Origin: Scleromatobacter humisilvae
GTDB lineage: Bacteria; Pseudomonadota; Gammaproteobacteria; Burkholderiales; Burkholderiaceae_C
Assembly (NCBI RefSeq): GCF_023231945.1
Contig: NZ_JAJLJH010000004.1
Span: 300,185 to 364,184, forward strand
Direction of reading: 5' to 3'
DNA length: 64,000 bases
Part shown: piece after piece, positions 1-11,091 of the stretch
Layout of the letters: each line of letters starts with the position of its first letter
Numbering within the stretch: position 1 is the stretch's first letter
Notes under the pieces: model-generated
Told to the model about the DNA's origin: nothing
Database searches by the model: none
The model's input: only the letters and a program-made list of their open reading frames with translations
Program-made: the position numbers and the translations under genes

Positions 1-715
1 GCATCGCCGCAGTGGCGACGAGCGCTGGGCCGCGCTGTTCCGCCGCGTCGCGCAGCGGCTGCGCGAGCAGCTGTCGTGGTCGGAGCGGCAGTCCTGCCAC
101 TACTGGTCGCAGGACCTGTACGGCCGCCAGGTGCGCTACCTCGACGCCGTGCACGGCTTCGTCGCCACGGCCCGCGCGCTGATCATGGGCCGCCACCTGC
201 TGCCCGCCGACGACTGGGCCGAGTGGCAGCGCTGCATCGAGACGACGATCGCCCACACCGCGATCCGCGAGGACGGCCGCGCGACCTGGCCCGTGTCGGC
301 CGACGAGCCGCCCGGCACGCCGCAGAAGTGGCTCATGCAGTTCTGCCACGGCGCGCCCGGCTTCGTCGTCTGCCTCGCCGACCTGCCCGGCCGGGTGCTC
401 GACCCGTTGCTGGTCGAGGCGGGCGAGGCGACGTGGGCCGCCGGCCCGCTCGCCAAGGGGGGAAACCTTTGCCACGGCACGGCCGGCAACGCCTACGCGT
501 TCATGGTGCTGCACGCGCGCACGGGCGACACGCGCTGGCGCGAGCGCGCGCGGGCCTTCGCGATGCACGCGATCGCGCAGTTCGAGGACGAGACCGCACG
601 CACCGGCCGCCTGCGCCATTCGCTGTGGACGGGCGACATCGGGCTGGCGATCTTCCTGTGGGACTGCCTGCGCGAGCGCGCGGAGTTCCCGACGCTGGAC
701 GTGTTCTTCGGCTAG
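1..715 (+). CDS. LanC-like (lanthionine synthetase C family) protein, 5' truncated
   Basis: The frame is open from the window edge (first full codon at base 2) to TAG at 713-715, so only the C-terminal ~237 residues are seen and the true start lies outside. Seen: a 'QFCHGAPGF' block and a 'NLCHGTAGNAYAF' block, which match the Cys and Cys-His zinc-ligand segments of LanC/LANCL proteins, followed by the 'WTGDIGLAIFLWDCL' element typical of the last helices of the alpha-toroid. Family knowledge: LanC cyclases add Cys thiols to dehydrated Ser/Thr in lantibiotics; eukaryotic and stand-alone bacterial LANCL proteins can add glutathione instead. No precursor peptide or dehydratase is visible here, so the substrate is unknown. 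Its stop shares the CTAG tetranucleotide with the stop of the convergent GNAT gene. Confidence 0.8.
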   Translation, partial: HRRSGDERWAALFRRVAQRLREQLSWSERQSCHYWSQDLYGRQVRYLDAVHGFVATARALIMGRHLLPADDWAEWQRCIETTIAHTAIREDGRATWPVSADEPPGTPQKWLMQFCHGAPGFVVCLADLPGRVLDPLLVEAGEATWAAGPLAKGGNLCHGTAGNAYAFMVLHARTGDTRWRERARAFAMHAIAQFEDETARTGRLRHSLWTGDIGLAIFLWDCLRERAEFPTLDVFFG

Positions 716-1212
716 CCGCGCTCGACCCGGTAGCGCTCGAACATCACGCCCGCGAACGGCGCCGTCACCGTCTCCGTCAGCGCGAAGCCCGCGGCCAGGA
801 AGACGGGGCGGCTGAACGGCGTGACCCAGGCGGCGAAGCGCGTGACGCCGTCGGCCTCGGCGCGCTCCAGCGTGCGGCACAGCATCTCGCTGCCCACGCC
901 TCGACGCGTCATCGGCGGCGTCACGTACAGCGAATGCACCTCGCGCGGGTCGCCATCGGCAGCGATGCCGCAGAAGCCCAGCGCGCGACCGTCGGCCGCG
1001 CGTTCGGCGATCCAGGTCTCGGCCCCGAGCACGTACTTGCGGAAGCCGGGCTGGTCGTCCGCGAACGAGGCCCAGGCGCGGGCCTGCTCCGGCGTGTAGA
1101 CCCGCGGCCCCAGGCGCAGCGCGGCGTCGCGATACAGCGCGGCCAGCGTGAACACGTCGGCGCCGGTGGCGCGGCGCCAGTCGAAGGCGATGGGTTCGGC
1201 GGCGGCCGGCAT
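712..1212 (-). CDS. GNAT-family N-acetyltransferase
   Basis: 166 aa. The middle holds the acetyl-CoA binding core: 'VHSLYVTPPMTRRGVGSEML' is the beta4-alpha3 segment with the R/Q-x-x-G-x-G/A pyrophosphate loop, and 'GFCGIAADGD' precedes it. The C-terminus ('FLAAGFALTET') is the usual 'GF' strand of GNAT enzymes. Acceptor substrate cannot be told. Start at ATG 1212 is chosen because it lies 5 bp after the zipA stop and matches the expected domain length. It is therefore the last gene of the smc-zipA operon, in the place where many Burkholderiales carry ligA. Its stop overlaps the stop of the convergent LanC-like gene. Confidence 0.85.
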   Translation of the reverse strand: MPAAAEPIAFDWRRATGADVFTLAALYRDAALRLGPRVYTPEQARAWASFADDQPGFRKYVLGAETWIAERAADGRALGFCGIAADGDPREVHSLYVTPPMTRRGVGSEMLCRTLERAEADGVTRFAAWVTPFSRPVFLAAGFALTETVTAPFAGVMFERYRVERG

Positions 1213-1217
1213 GGCGC

Positions 1218-2294
1218 TCAGCTGAAGAGTCGGCGCGCGCCCGGCGAGCCGGCGGCCAAGTCGTGCGCCATCAAGGCCTCGTACAAGCGCGTCAGCTCGG
1301 CGTGGATGGCGGAGAACGCGTGCAGCGTGATCGTCTGGCCCTGGTCGTCGACGATCGCGGCGTCGAGGTCGTCGGCCAGCTTGCGCGCCGCGCCGTGCCA
1401 GGCCGCGAAGGGCTCGGCGAGTTCCTCGGTCTGCGCGACGTCCAGGCCCAGCGTCAGCTCGCGCACGGCGGCCTGGCCGGGGTCGTCGGCGAGCGCGGCC
1501 TGGCCGTCGAAGCCCAGCACGAGCACCGGCGGCGCGCCCTCCTCGATGGCCGGCAGCACGAGACGCCCCGGCACCGCGCCCGGCACGAAGCCGTGGCGCT
1601 GCGCGATCTGCGTGAGGTAGCCGACCGACCACGCGACCGAGTTGGCGCGCAGCAGCGCGACCAGCTGCGCGTCGTGCTGGCTCGCGAACGCGTCGAGCTC
1701 GCGCGCGCGGGCGACGCTCTCGAGCATGTCGGGCAGGTCGGTCGACGCGCCGATCGCCTGCGCGAAGGCCTCGAGCTTCTGCACGAATTCCGAGAACTCG
1801 ATCTCGTTCAACGCGCCGTTGCGGTTGGCCATCTGCACGCCGGCCTGGAACTCGCCGTAGCGCGCGTTGGGCACGATGGCCTCCCACTCGCCGGTCTCGC
1901 TGTTGAGGCCTTCGATGAAGAACGGCTTGGTGCCGACGCGATTGGCGCCGGGCACGTGCGCCAGCACGCGCTCGCCGGCGACGGGCGCGTCGACGGTCAG
2001 CGTGGCGATGGCGTCGATCAGCGCATCGAGGCGCACGGAGCGGCGCACCGGCGCGAGGCGGCTGTCGGGACGCGGCGACGCGGCGGCGGGCAGGTCGGCG
2101 TCGGCCGGCGCGGGCTCGCCGCCCATCGCGGGCTCGCGGCGCGCGCCGGGCTCGTCGCCCACGACGACGTTGAGCCCGCCGCTGCGGGCCGTGCTCGCCT
2201 TGATGCGGCGCGCCTTCCACAGCCCCTGGGCGACGATGCCGACGAGGACGAGGACGGCGAGCGCGATGAGCGCGGTGGTCAGGTTGACGGACAT
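1218..2294 (-). CDS. zipA: ZipA-type cell division protein (FtsZ-binding C-terminal domain)
   Basis: 358 aa. Residues ~5-25 form one membrane helix at the very N-terminus (LTTALIALAVLVLVGIV), followed by basic residues, a Pro/Ala/Asp-rich linker to about 75, and a globular C-terminal domain that in this family binds the FtsZ tail. Function by family: anchors FtsZ to the inner membrane during divisome assembly. ATG 2294 is preferred because it follows the smc stop by 13 bp and has a GAAGG-like site upstream; a TTG at 2315 would overlap smc. The position directly after smc is the usual Burkholderiales arrangement and supports the call, because the family diverges strongly in sequence. Confidence 0.85.
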   Translation of the reverse strand: MSVNLTTALIALAVLVLVGIVAQGLWKARRIKASTARSGGLNVVVGDEPGARREPAMGGEPAPADADLPAAASPRPDSRLAPVRRSVRLDALIDAIATLTVDAPVAGERVLAHVPGANRVGTKPFFIEGLNSETGEWEAIVPNARYGEFQAGVQMANRNGALNEIEFSEFVQKLEAFAQAIGASTDLPDMLESVARARELDAFASQHDAQLVALLRANSVAWSVGYLTQIAQRHGFVPGAVPGRLVLPAIEEGAPPVLVLGFDGQAALADDPGQAAVRELTLGLDVAQTEELAEPFAAWHGAARKLADDLDAAIVDDQGQTITLHAFSAIHAELTRLYEALMAHDLAAGSPGARRLFS

Positions 2295-2307
2295 CGAAGC
2301 GGCGCCT

Positions 2308-5826
<3,519 letters not shown>

Positions 5827-5925
5827 GAACGGTGGTGCGCCTGGGGAGCACGTCGAGGAGCGGATGTCAGTCCAGCCGCCGGGAGGCGCTCCCGGCGACG
5901 GCTTTGATGTGCGCTAACGTGTTGA

Positions 5926-5953
5926 TTTATATGAGGTTTCTTCGCGTCTTCAA
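5926..5953 (-). promoter_or_regulatory. Predicted sigma70 promoter of smc-zipA
   Basis: On the minus strand, TTGAAG (5948-5953) and TATAAA (5926-5931) are separated by 16 bp. They sit in the only AT-rich patch of the smc-queF divergent intergenic region. The -10 lies about 100 bp upstream of the smc ATG. No transcript data; prediction from sequence only. Confidence 0.6.
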
Positions 5954-6090
5954 GAGGCCGGCGAGCACCCCCGCGGACACGGGAAAAGGCCCGGGATGAT
6001 ACCATCGCGACCCTCCCCTTCCGCAGACTGGCGACCAGTCGCGCCCCCCAGAAATCCGCATCGCCCGCCGGCATGCCCCAAGGCAAACCC

Positions 6091-6615
6091 ATGGCCAAGA
6101 AGACCCCCGCCCCGACCACCCCGAAGCGCGCCACCAAGGCCGCCGCGAAGACCGCGCTGAAGGTCGGTGCCCGCGACATGCCGCCCAACCCGCCGACCGC
6201 GCCGAGCAAGGAGCTGCACGTGTTCGCGAACCCGTCCGCGGGCCGCGACTACGTCATCCAGTTCCAGATCCCCGAGTTCACGTGCAACTGCCCGCTGACC
6301 GGCCAGCCCGACTTCGCGCACTTCACGATCGACATGATCTGCGACCAGACGTGCATCGAGTTGAAGAGCCTCAAGATGTACATGTGGAGCTACCGCAACG
6401 AGGGCTCGTTCCACGAGAAGGTCACCAACACGATCCTCGACGACATCGTCGCGGCCACCGACCCGCGCTTCGTGCGCATCACCGCGAAGTGGTACGTGCG
6501 CGGCGGCATCTACACCAACGTCGTCGTCGAGCATCGCAAGAAGGGCTGGACGCCCGCGCCGCGCGTCGAGCTGCCCGCCGTCGCCTCGCTGGGCCACGCG
6601 GTCGGCCTGCTCTGA
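6091..6615 (+). CDS. queF: NADPH-dependent 7-cyano-7-deazaguanine (preQ0) reductase
   Basis: 174 aa, short (type I) QueF of the T-fold superfamily. It reduces the nitrile of preQ0 to the aminomethyl of preQ1 in queuosine-tRNA synthesis. Seen: 'EFTCNCPLTGQPDF' with the thioimide-forming Cys at 67 and the catalytic Asp at 74, then the QueF signature 'LKSLKMYMWSYRNEGSFHE' (about 91-109). The N-terminal ~25 residues are Lys/Ala/Pro/Thr-rich and outside the fold. ATG 6091 is chosen because AAGG lies 7 bp upstream; an in-frame ATG at 6073 has no such site. Other queuosine genes are not in the window. A SET-domain gene follows after 2 bp. Confidence 0.96.
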   Translation: MAKKTPAPTTPKRATKAAAKTALKVGARDMPPNPPTAPSKELHVFANPSAGRDYVIQFQIPEFTCNCPLTGQPDFAHFTIDMICDQTCIELKSLKMYMWSYRNEGSFHEKVTNTILDDIVAATDPRFVRITAKWYVRGGIYTNVVVEHRKKGWTPAPRVELPAVASLGHAVGLL

Positions 6616-6617
6616 GC

Positions 6618-7061
6618 ATGTCGAGACACGCTGCCGATCCGGTCGTCGTCCGCGCGCCGTACCAGAAGTTCGACGTCATCGTCCGCAGGAGCGAGATCGA
6701 CGGCCACGGCGTGTTCGCGGCGGAGATGATCCCGCCGCGCCTGAAGATCGGCGAGATCCGCGGCGAGGCGATCACCTGCGCCGAAGGCCGGCGCCGGGCG
6801 GCGTCGCTGCAGCGGATCATGATCGTGGAGGTGTCGCCGCGCACCGCGATCGACGCGTCGAAGTCCACCGATCCGATGCGCTTCACGAACCACTCCTGCC
6901 AGGCCAACGCCCGCCTGGCCATCATCGCCGGGCGCATCGAGTTCTATTCGCTGCGCGGCATCGAGCCGGGCGAGGAGATCACCGTGAACTACGGCGAGAC
7001 GCACCATGAGGGCAAGCTGCGGTGCCGGTGCGGGGCGCCGAACTGCGTCGGGGCACTCTGA
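6618..7061 (+). CDS. Small SET-domain protein (putative lysine methyltransferase)
   Basis: 147 aa, nearly a bare SET domain. Seen: 'HGVFAAEMIPP' (SET-N strand), 'RFTNHSCQANA' with the NHSC pseudoknot motif at 91-94, 'GEEITVNYG' with the catalytic-site Tyr at 125, and a post-SET-like 'CRCGAPNC' (Cys 136, 138, 143). In eukaryotes this fold methylates histone lysines with S-adenosylmethionine; the targets of short bacterial SET proteins are mostly unknown. The start is 2 bp after the queF stop, so the two are probably co-transcribed. All expected motif residues are present, so it looks active, but the substrate cannot be inferred. Confidence 0.88.
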   Translation: MSRHAADPVVVRAPYQKFDVIVRRSEIDGHGVFAAEMIPPRLKIGEIRGEAITCAEGRRRAASLQRIMIVEVSPRTAIDASKSTDPMRFTNHSCQANARLAIIAGRIEFYSLRGIEPGEEITVNYGETHHEGKLRCRCGAPNCVGAL

Positions 7062-7110
7062 AGCGCAAGCGGTCGGGCGCGGAGGCAGCGGCCCGGTTCG
7101 CCGGCAGTTC

Positions 7111-8964
7111 TCAGAGCGGCAGCTTCGCGATCGCCTTCAGCTGCTTCGCGAGCCGCTTCTTGTCGATGCTCGCGCCGGCCTGGGCCAGCAGTAGCGTGTG
7201 CAGCTCGGGGATCGTGCCCGCGCGCGGGGCCGCGCGCATGAGGATCTCGGGCGCCATGTCGCCGAAGTGTTGCGACAGCACGCGTGTCAGGCGGCGCAGC
7301 GCCTCGGCCGGGATGCCGACGCCGTCGCCGGCGAGCGGCAGGTCCAGGTGGTCGGTCTGCGCGTAGTCGCCGGCACCGCTGGACAGCGAGGGGTTCAGCG
7401 AGGACGTGGACTGTGCCACCGGCCCGCTGATGACGATGCCGGTGCCCGTGCCCACCGGCACCTCGTTGGGGAACGACATCAGCGTCGGGATGGTCGCGCT
7501 CGGCGGCGGCGCGCGCCGCGAATACGGCACCGCCGGCGGCTCGGCGGCGGCCGAGTCGGCGGCGGCGGTCAGCGCGGCGGTGGCGGCCGCGGCGGCGGCG
7601 CGGCGGTTGCGCTCGATCTGGCTCTGCAGCGCCGCGGCATAGCCGTCGTCGTTGGCGACCAGGTCGGACGCCAGCACGCTCTCGCGGCGATCGACCGGAA
7701 CGCCGGCAGCGGAGCCGCCATGTGCCCACGGGTCGTGCGAGGGCATGGACAGCACGCTGTCGGGAATGGCGATCGTCAGCGTCGGCACGCTCTTGCCGCT
7801 CGGGGCGGCGCGGCGGCCCGACATGGGTTCGTGGGCGATCTCGCCGAGCATCGGCGCGATGGTGGCGGCGTTGCTCGCGACCGCGGTGCCGGTCGAATCG
7901 ATCGTCACCGCGCGCGTGCCGTGCTCGGGCACGCGCACCTGGGTGGCGTCACGCAAGGCGTCGCGGAACTCGGACGCCGTGCTGAAGCGCTGGCCCGGAT
8001 CGAGCTTGAGCGCGCGCGACACCACGGCGTCGAACACCGGAGGACGCTGGGCCTCGGCGATCGTGCTGGGCAGGCGCAGCGTGCCGCCGAGCGCGTCGGC
8101 GGCGGTGTCGGCCAGCGCGTTGGCGTAAGGATCGCGCCCGACCAGCATGCGGTACAGGATCGCCCCGGCCGCGTAGATGTCGACGCGCTGGTCGATCAGG
8201 CGCCCGGTCTGGTACTCGGGCGCGACGCCGGCGAGCAGGCCCGAGCGGCCCTCCGCGCGGGCGAGGCCGAAGTCGGTCAGCTTGACCAGTCCGGCGCTGG
8301 TGACGATCACGTTGGTGAGCTTGAGGTCGCCATGGCGTACGCCGGCGTGGTGCGCGCACTCGAGCGCGTCGAGCAGCTGGTCCATCACCTGCAGCAGCGC
8401 GGCCTGCGGCGGCAGCGGCGTCACCGACAGCCACTGCGCCAGGTTCAGGCCGGCGACGTGTTCCATCGCGATGAAGGCGCGGCCGTCGGCCTCGTCGATC
8501 TGGTGGACGGTGACGATGCTCGGATGGTTGACGCGCGAGATGGCCTGCGCCTGCTCGACCAGCCGGCCGGCGAACGCCCGCGCGGCGCGCGCGTCGGGGG
8601 GCACGTCGCGATGCAGCGACTTGACCGCCAGCACGCGCTGCAACGACGGATCAAACGCCTTGAAGACGACGCCGCTCAGGCCCGCGCCGATCACGCCGGT
8701 GATCCGGTACTTGCCTATCTTGTCAGGCGCGTTCGTCACGATCGTCACTCTGCCCTCTCCACTGGATCCGGACATCGAGTCCACCAGCGCCTCGTCGAAG
8801 AAGCGCGGCACCGGATCGTCGTTGTCGTGTCGGAAATCTGCCGGAGGTTGCCCTCCAGGGTCGGCGCCCGTGTTGCCCGGGTTGGCGCCCTCTCCGTGGT
8901 AACCCCAAGGGGTTGACGACGGGAGTTCGTTGCTTCGGGCCATTCTCTCACGCGATGTGTTCAT
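7111..8964 (-). CDS. Hanks-type serine/threonine protein kinase
   Basis: About 617 aa. Kinase domain at ~86-345: Gly-loop GAGLSG, ATP-anchoring Lys in 'LAVKSL' (115), alpha-C Glu near 137, catalytic 'HGDLKLTN' (Asp 213) and DFG (231-233). The catalytic loop is HGD, not HRD, so this is a non-RD kinase that should not need activation-loop phosphorylation in the usual way. The N-terminal ~80 residues are polar and Gly/Pro-rich. The region after the kinase domain is Ala/Ser/Pro-rich with a conserved-looking C-terminal helical segment. No transmembrane helix is seen, so it is likely cytosolic. Start is uncertain: ATG 8964 or ATG 8943; the GTG at 8979 has no better ribosome site. Divergent from the glycosyltransferase gene. 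Substrates unknown. Confidence 0.9.
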   Translation of the reverse strand: MNTSRERMARSNELPSSTPWGYHGEGANPGNTGADPGGQPPADFRHDNDDPVPRFFDEALVDSMSGSSGEGRVTIVTNAPDKIGKYRITGVIGAGLSGVVFKAFDPSLQRVLAVKSLHRDVPPDARAARAFAGRLVEQAQAISRVNHPSIVTVHQIDEADGRAFIAMEHVAGLNLAQWLSVTPLPPQAALLQVMDQLLDALECAHHAGVRHGDLKLTNVIVTSAGLVKLTDFGLARAEGRSGLLAGVAPEYQTGRLIDQRVDIYAAGAILYRMLVGRDPYANALADTAADALGGTLRLPSTIAEAQRPPVFDAVVSRALKLDPGQRFSTASEFRDALRDATQVRVPEHGTRAVTIDSTGTAVASNAATIAPMLGEIAHEPMSGRRAAPSGKSVPTLTIAIPDSVLSMPSHDPWAHGGSAAGVPVDRRESVLASDLVANDDGYAAALQSQIERNRRAAAAAATAALTAAADSAAAEPPAVPYSRRAPPPSATIPTLMSFPNEVPVGTGTGIVISGPVAQSTSSLNPSLSSGAGDYAQTDHLDLPLAGDGVGIPAEALRRLTRVLSQHFGDMAPEILMRAAPRAGTIPELHTLLLAQAGASIDKKRLAKQLKAIAKLPL

Positions 8965-9093
8965 GTTGCACTGCGGCACGTCATTTGCTGACCCATTCTG
9001 GTGATCGCATCGACGCGCTGCACGACAGGCTTAGCCGCCAGCCGCAACAGCATCGACAACTTGTTTCAACGCCGCAGGCAGCAGGAACCGGCC

Positions 9094-10356
9094 ATGAACT
9101 TCTCCGCCGCGCACGCCACGTCCGCCCGTCCCACGCTGCAGGACGGCGCCGCGGAGCGGCCGCCCCTGGTCGTGTTCGCCGCCACGCGCTGGCGTTTCGA
9201 CTGGCAGCGACCGCAACAATTGCTGACCCGGCTTGCAAAGCATTACCGGGTGCTCTACGTCGAGGAGCCGCGCACCACGCACCAGGATCCGTGGCTCGAA
9301 TGCGGCGAGGCCGCGCCCGGCGTCGAGGTGCTGGTCGCGCACACGCGCTGCGACGCCCGCGGCTTCCACGACGAGCAGCTGCCCGTCGTCGGCCGCCTGC
9401 TGGCGACGTTCATGCGCGAGCGCGGCATCGCCCGGCCGCTCGTCTGGCTGGACACGCCGGCCCCGCTGCCGCTGGCCGAGGCGCTGGATCCGCGCGGCAT
9501 CGTCTACGACTGCCACGACGACGCCGCGGCGACGTCGGACGACGACATCCTGCGCCACCGCGAGGCGAGGCTGATGCAGCTGGCCGACGTCGTCGTGGCC
9601 GGCGGCCCGTCGCTGTACCAGTCGCATCGTGGCCGCCACGCCAACGTGCACTGCATCGCCAACGCGGTAGCCGCGACGCACTTCGCGCCGCCGGCGATGT
9701 CGGCCAAGTCGATCGAGGCCGTCTCGGCGCGCGCGATCCACGCGGCGATCCCGAATCCGCGGCTGGGCTTCTTCGGCGTCATCGACGAGCGCGTCGACCT
9801 CGACCTCCTCGCCCGCATGGCCGACCTGCGCCCCGACTGGCACTTCGTGATGGCCGGCCCGCTGCGCGGCGTCGCGCCCGAGGCGCTGCCGCGGCGCGGC
9901 AACCTGACGTGGCTGGGCGCGCAGACCTACGCGATCCTGCCGCACCTGCAGGCGCACTGGGACGTGTGCCTGCTGCCGCTCAAGGTCGACGTCTGCGCGC
10001 ACCGCGCGGCGCCGATCGAGGCGCTCGAGTACCTGGCGGGGCAGAAGTCGGTGGTCAGCACGCCGGTGCACGACGTCGCCGCGCTGCATGGCCACACCGT
10101 GCGCATCGCCGACGGCGCGCATGCCTTCGTCGAGGCCTGCCGCGTCGCGATGTGCGAACGCGGGCCGCTGCGCCGCCAGCGCCGGATCGACGCACTGATC
10201 GCGGTGCATTCGTGCACCTGGGAACGCGCCGCCGAACGCGTCCACAGGCTGCTGGTGGAGTTCGCGCACGAGCCCGCCGGGCTCCTCGTCGACGTGGCGC
10301 CGCTGCGGGTCGCCGGCGCGCCGCACAGGGATGCGTACCGGGCGTCGGCGAACTGA
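9094..10356 (+). CDS. GT-B glycosyltransferase (GT4-like)
   Basis: 420 aa. The N-terminus after a polar leader has 'VVFAATRWRFDWQRPQQLL', typical of a family of glycosyltransferases often found in polysaccharide loci. The C-terminal half has the GT-B nucleotide-sugar region: 'PRLGFFGVIDERVDLDLLARM', 'FVMAGPL', 'NLTWLGAQTYAILPHL' and 'APIEALEYLAGQKSVVST', the last containing the acidic residue that binds the donor sugar. Donor and acceptor are unknown. ATG 9094 is preferred over an earlier ATG at 9001 because AGGAA lies 6 bp upstream. No other polysaccharide genes surround it; the kinase gene is divergent across 129 bp. Confidence 0.85.
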   Translation: MNFSAAHATSARPTLQDGAAERPPLVVFAATRWRFDWQRPQQLLTRLAKHYRVLYVEEPRTTHQDPWLECGEAAPGVEVLVAHTRCDARGFHDEQLPVVGRLLATFMRERGIARPLVWLDTPAPLPLAEALDPRGIVYDCHDDAAATSDDDILRHREARLMQLADVVVAGGPSLYQSHRGRHANVHCIANAVAATHFAPPAMSAKSIEAVSARAIHAAIPNPRLGFFGVIDERVDLDLLARMADLRPDWHFVMAGPLRGVAPEALPRRGNLTWLGAQTYAILPHLQAHWDVCLLPLKVDVCAHRAAPIEALEYLAGQKSVVSTPVHDVAALHGHTVRIADGAHAFVEACRVAMCERGPLRRQRRIDALIAVHSCTWERAAERVHRLLVEFAHEPAGLLVDVAPLRVAGAPHRDAYRASAN

Positions 10357-10434
10357 GCGCGCGGGCATGCCGGATGCCCTTTGGCGGCTTGGCCGCGATC
10401 GCGGCGCCGCATTCACTTCCAAGAGGAGTCCGCC

Positions 10435-10692
10435 ATGATTCGTTCGCTCTCGCTGTCCCTGACCCTCGCGGTCGCCCTCGCCTCGCAGTTCGCCCTCGGC
10501 GGCTGCAGCAAGAAGGAAGACGTCAGCAACACCCCGACGTCCGACACCGCCGCCAGCGCCCCCGACACGGGCGCCTCCAGCGCGATGGGCACCGCGTCGA
10601 CGCCGATGGACAGCATCAGCAGCGCCAGCGCCGTGGCCGGCTCCGATGCCGCGAGCGCCGCCATGTCGGCCAGCTCCGCCGCCAGCAACTGA
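10435..10692 (+). CDS. Small Ser/Ala-rich lipoprotein
   Basis: 85 aa. A signal peptide ends in a lipobox (ALGGC, Cys ~25), followed by 'SKKED' and then a low-complexity tail of Ser, Ala, Thr and Asp to the end. A strong ribosome site (AGAGGAG, 10422-10428) lies 6 bp before the ATG, and an intrinsic terminator follows 16 bp after the stop, so it is a well-bounded monocistronic gene. After cleavage it would be a ~60-residue acylated, disordered peptide in the inner or outer membrane. No family is recognised. The missing second-position Asp after Cys favours outer-membrane sorting by the general Lol rule. Confidence 0.75.
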   Translation: MIRSLSLSLTLAVALASQFALGGCSKKEDVSNTPTSDTAASAPDTGASSAMGTASTPMDSISSASAVAGSDAASAAMSASSAASN

Positions 10693-10707
10693 TCCCGCGC
10701 AAGAGAA

Positions 10708-10736
10708 AAGGCCGCCTGATCGAGGCGGCCTTCTTG
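10708..10736. terminator. Bidirectional intrinsic terminator
   Basis: Stem GGCCGCCT / AGGCGGCC (10710-10717 and 10723-10730) with a 5-nt GATCG loop and flanking AA/TT pairs. A T-rich run (TTCTTGTT) follows on the plus strand, and the minus strand has CTTTTCTCTT after the same stem. It can therefore end both the lipoprotein transcript and the converging small gene at 10752-10949. Confidence 0.85.
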
Positions 10737-10751
10737 TTGCGCTGACGATGT

Positions 10752-10949
10752 TCATTGAAGCGTCGGCGTGATGCCTTCCCATTGCCCGTTGGGCCCGGGC
10801 ACCCAGACCTCGGTCGGGCGCGCCGGCTTCTTGTCGGGCGTGGGCCGCGCGGCGGGCCAGTTCAAGTCTTCGACATAGGAACAGCGTTGCGCGCGTCCGT
10901 GCGGAGGCAGCGGACGGATGACGGTACGGTTTGCAGCAAGCGGGTTCAT
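10752..10949 (-). CDS. Small hypothetical protein
   Basis: 65 aa, Pro/Arg-rich, ending 'VWVPGPNGQWEGITPTLQ'. No domain or family recognised and no signal peptide. Support is modest: an ATG with GGAG 9 bp upstream, a tidy stop 16 bp from the bidirectional terminator, and no competing ORF. The reading frame continues open upstream to 11045, but that stretch has poor start signals and overlaps the hairpin region after the TonB receptor. It could be a small conserved cytosolic protein or a chance ORF. Confidence 0.45.
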   Translation of the reverse strand: MNPLAANRTVIRPLPPHGRAQRCSYVEDLNWPAARPTPDKKPARPTEVWVPGPNGQWEGITPTLQ

Positions 10950-11091
10950 CGGGCAAAGCTCCAGGATGCGCCGGCGACCCCATGTCGCCGATCGTTGCCC
11001 GGGCCGCCGCCTCCTGCGGCGACCCGTGGTCAACGAAACGGGCAAGACAGGTTCCCGTCAGCCGCCGTCGAGCCGGCGGCTTGCGTAAAGC

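Noticed and set aside
11061..11080. Terminator after the TonB receptor
   Set aside because: A 7-bp GC hairpin (GCCGCCG/CGGCGGC) exists but no U-run follows on the minus strand; a Rho-dependent role cannot be shown.
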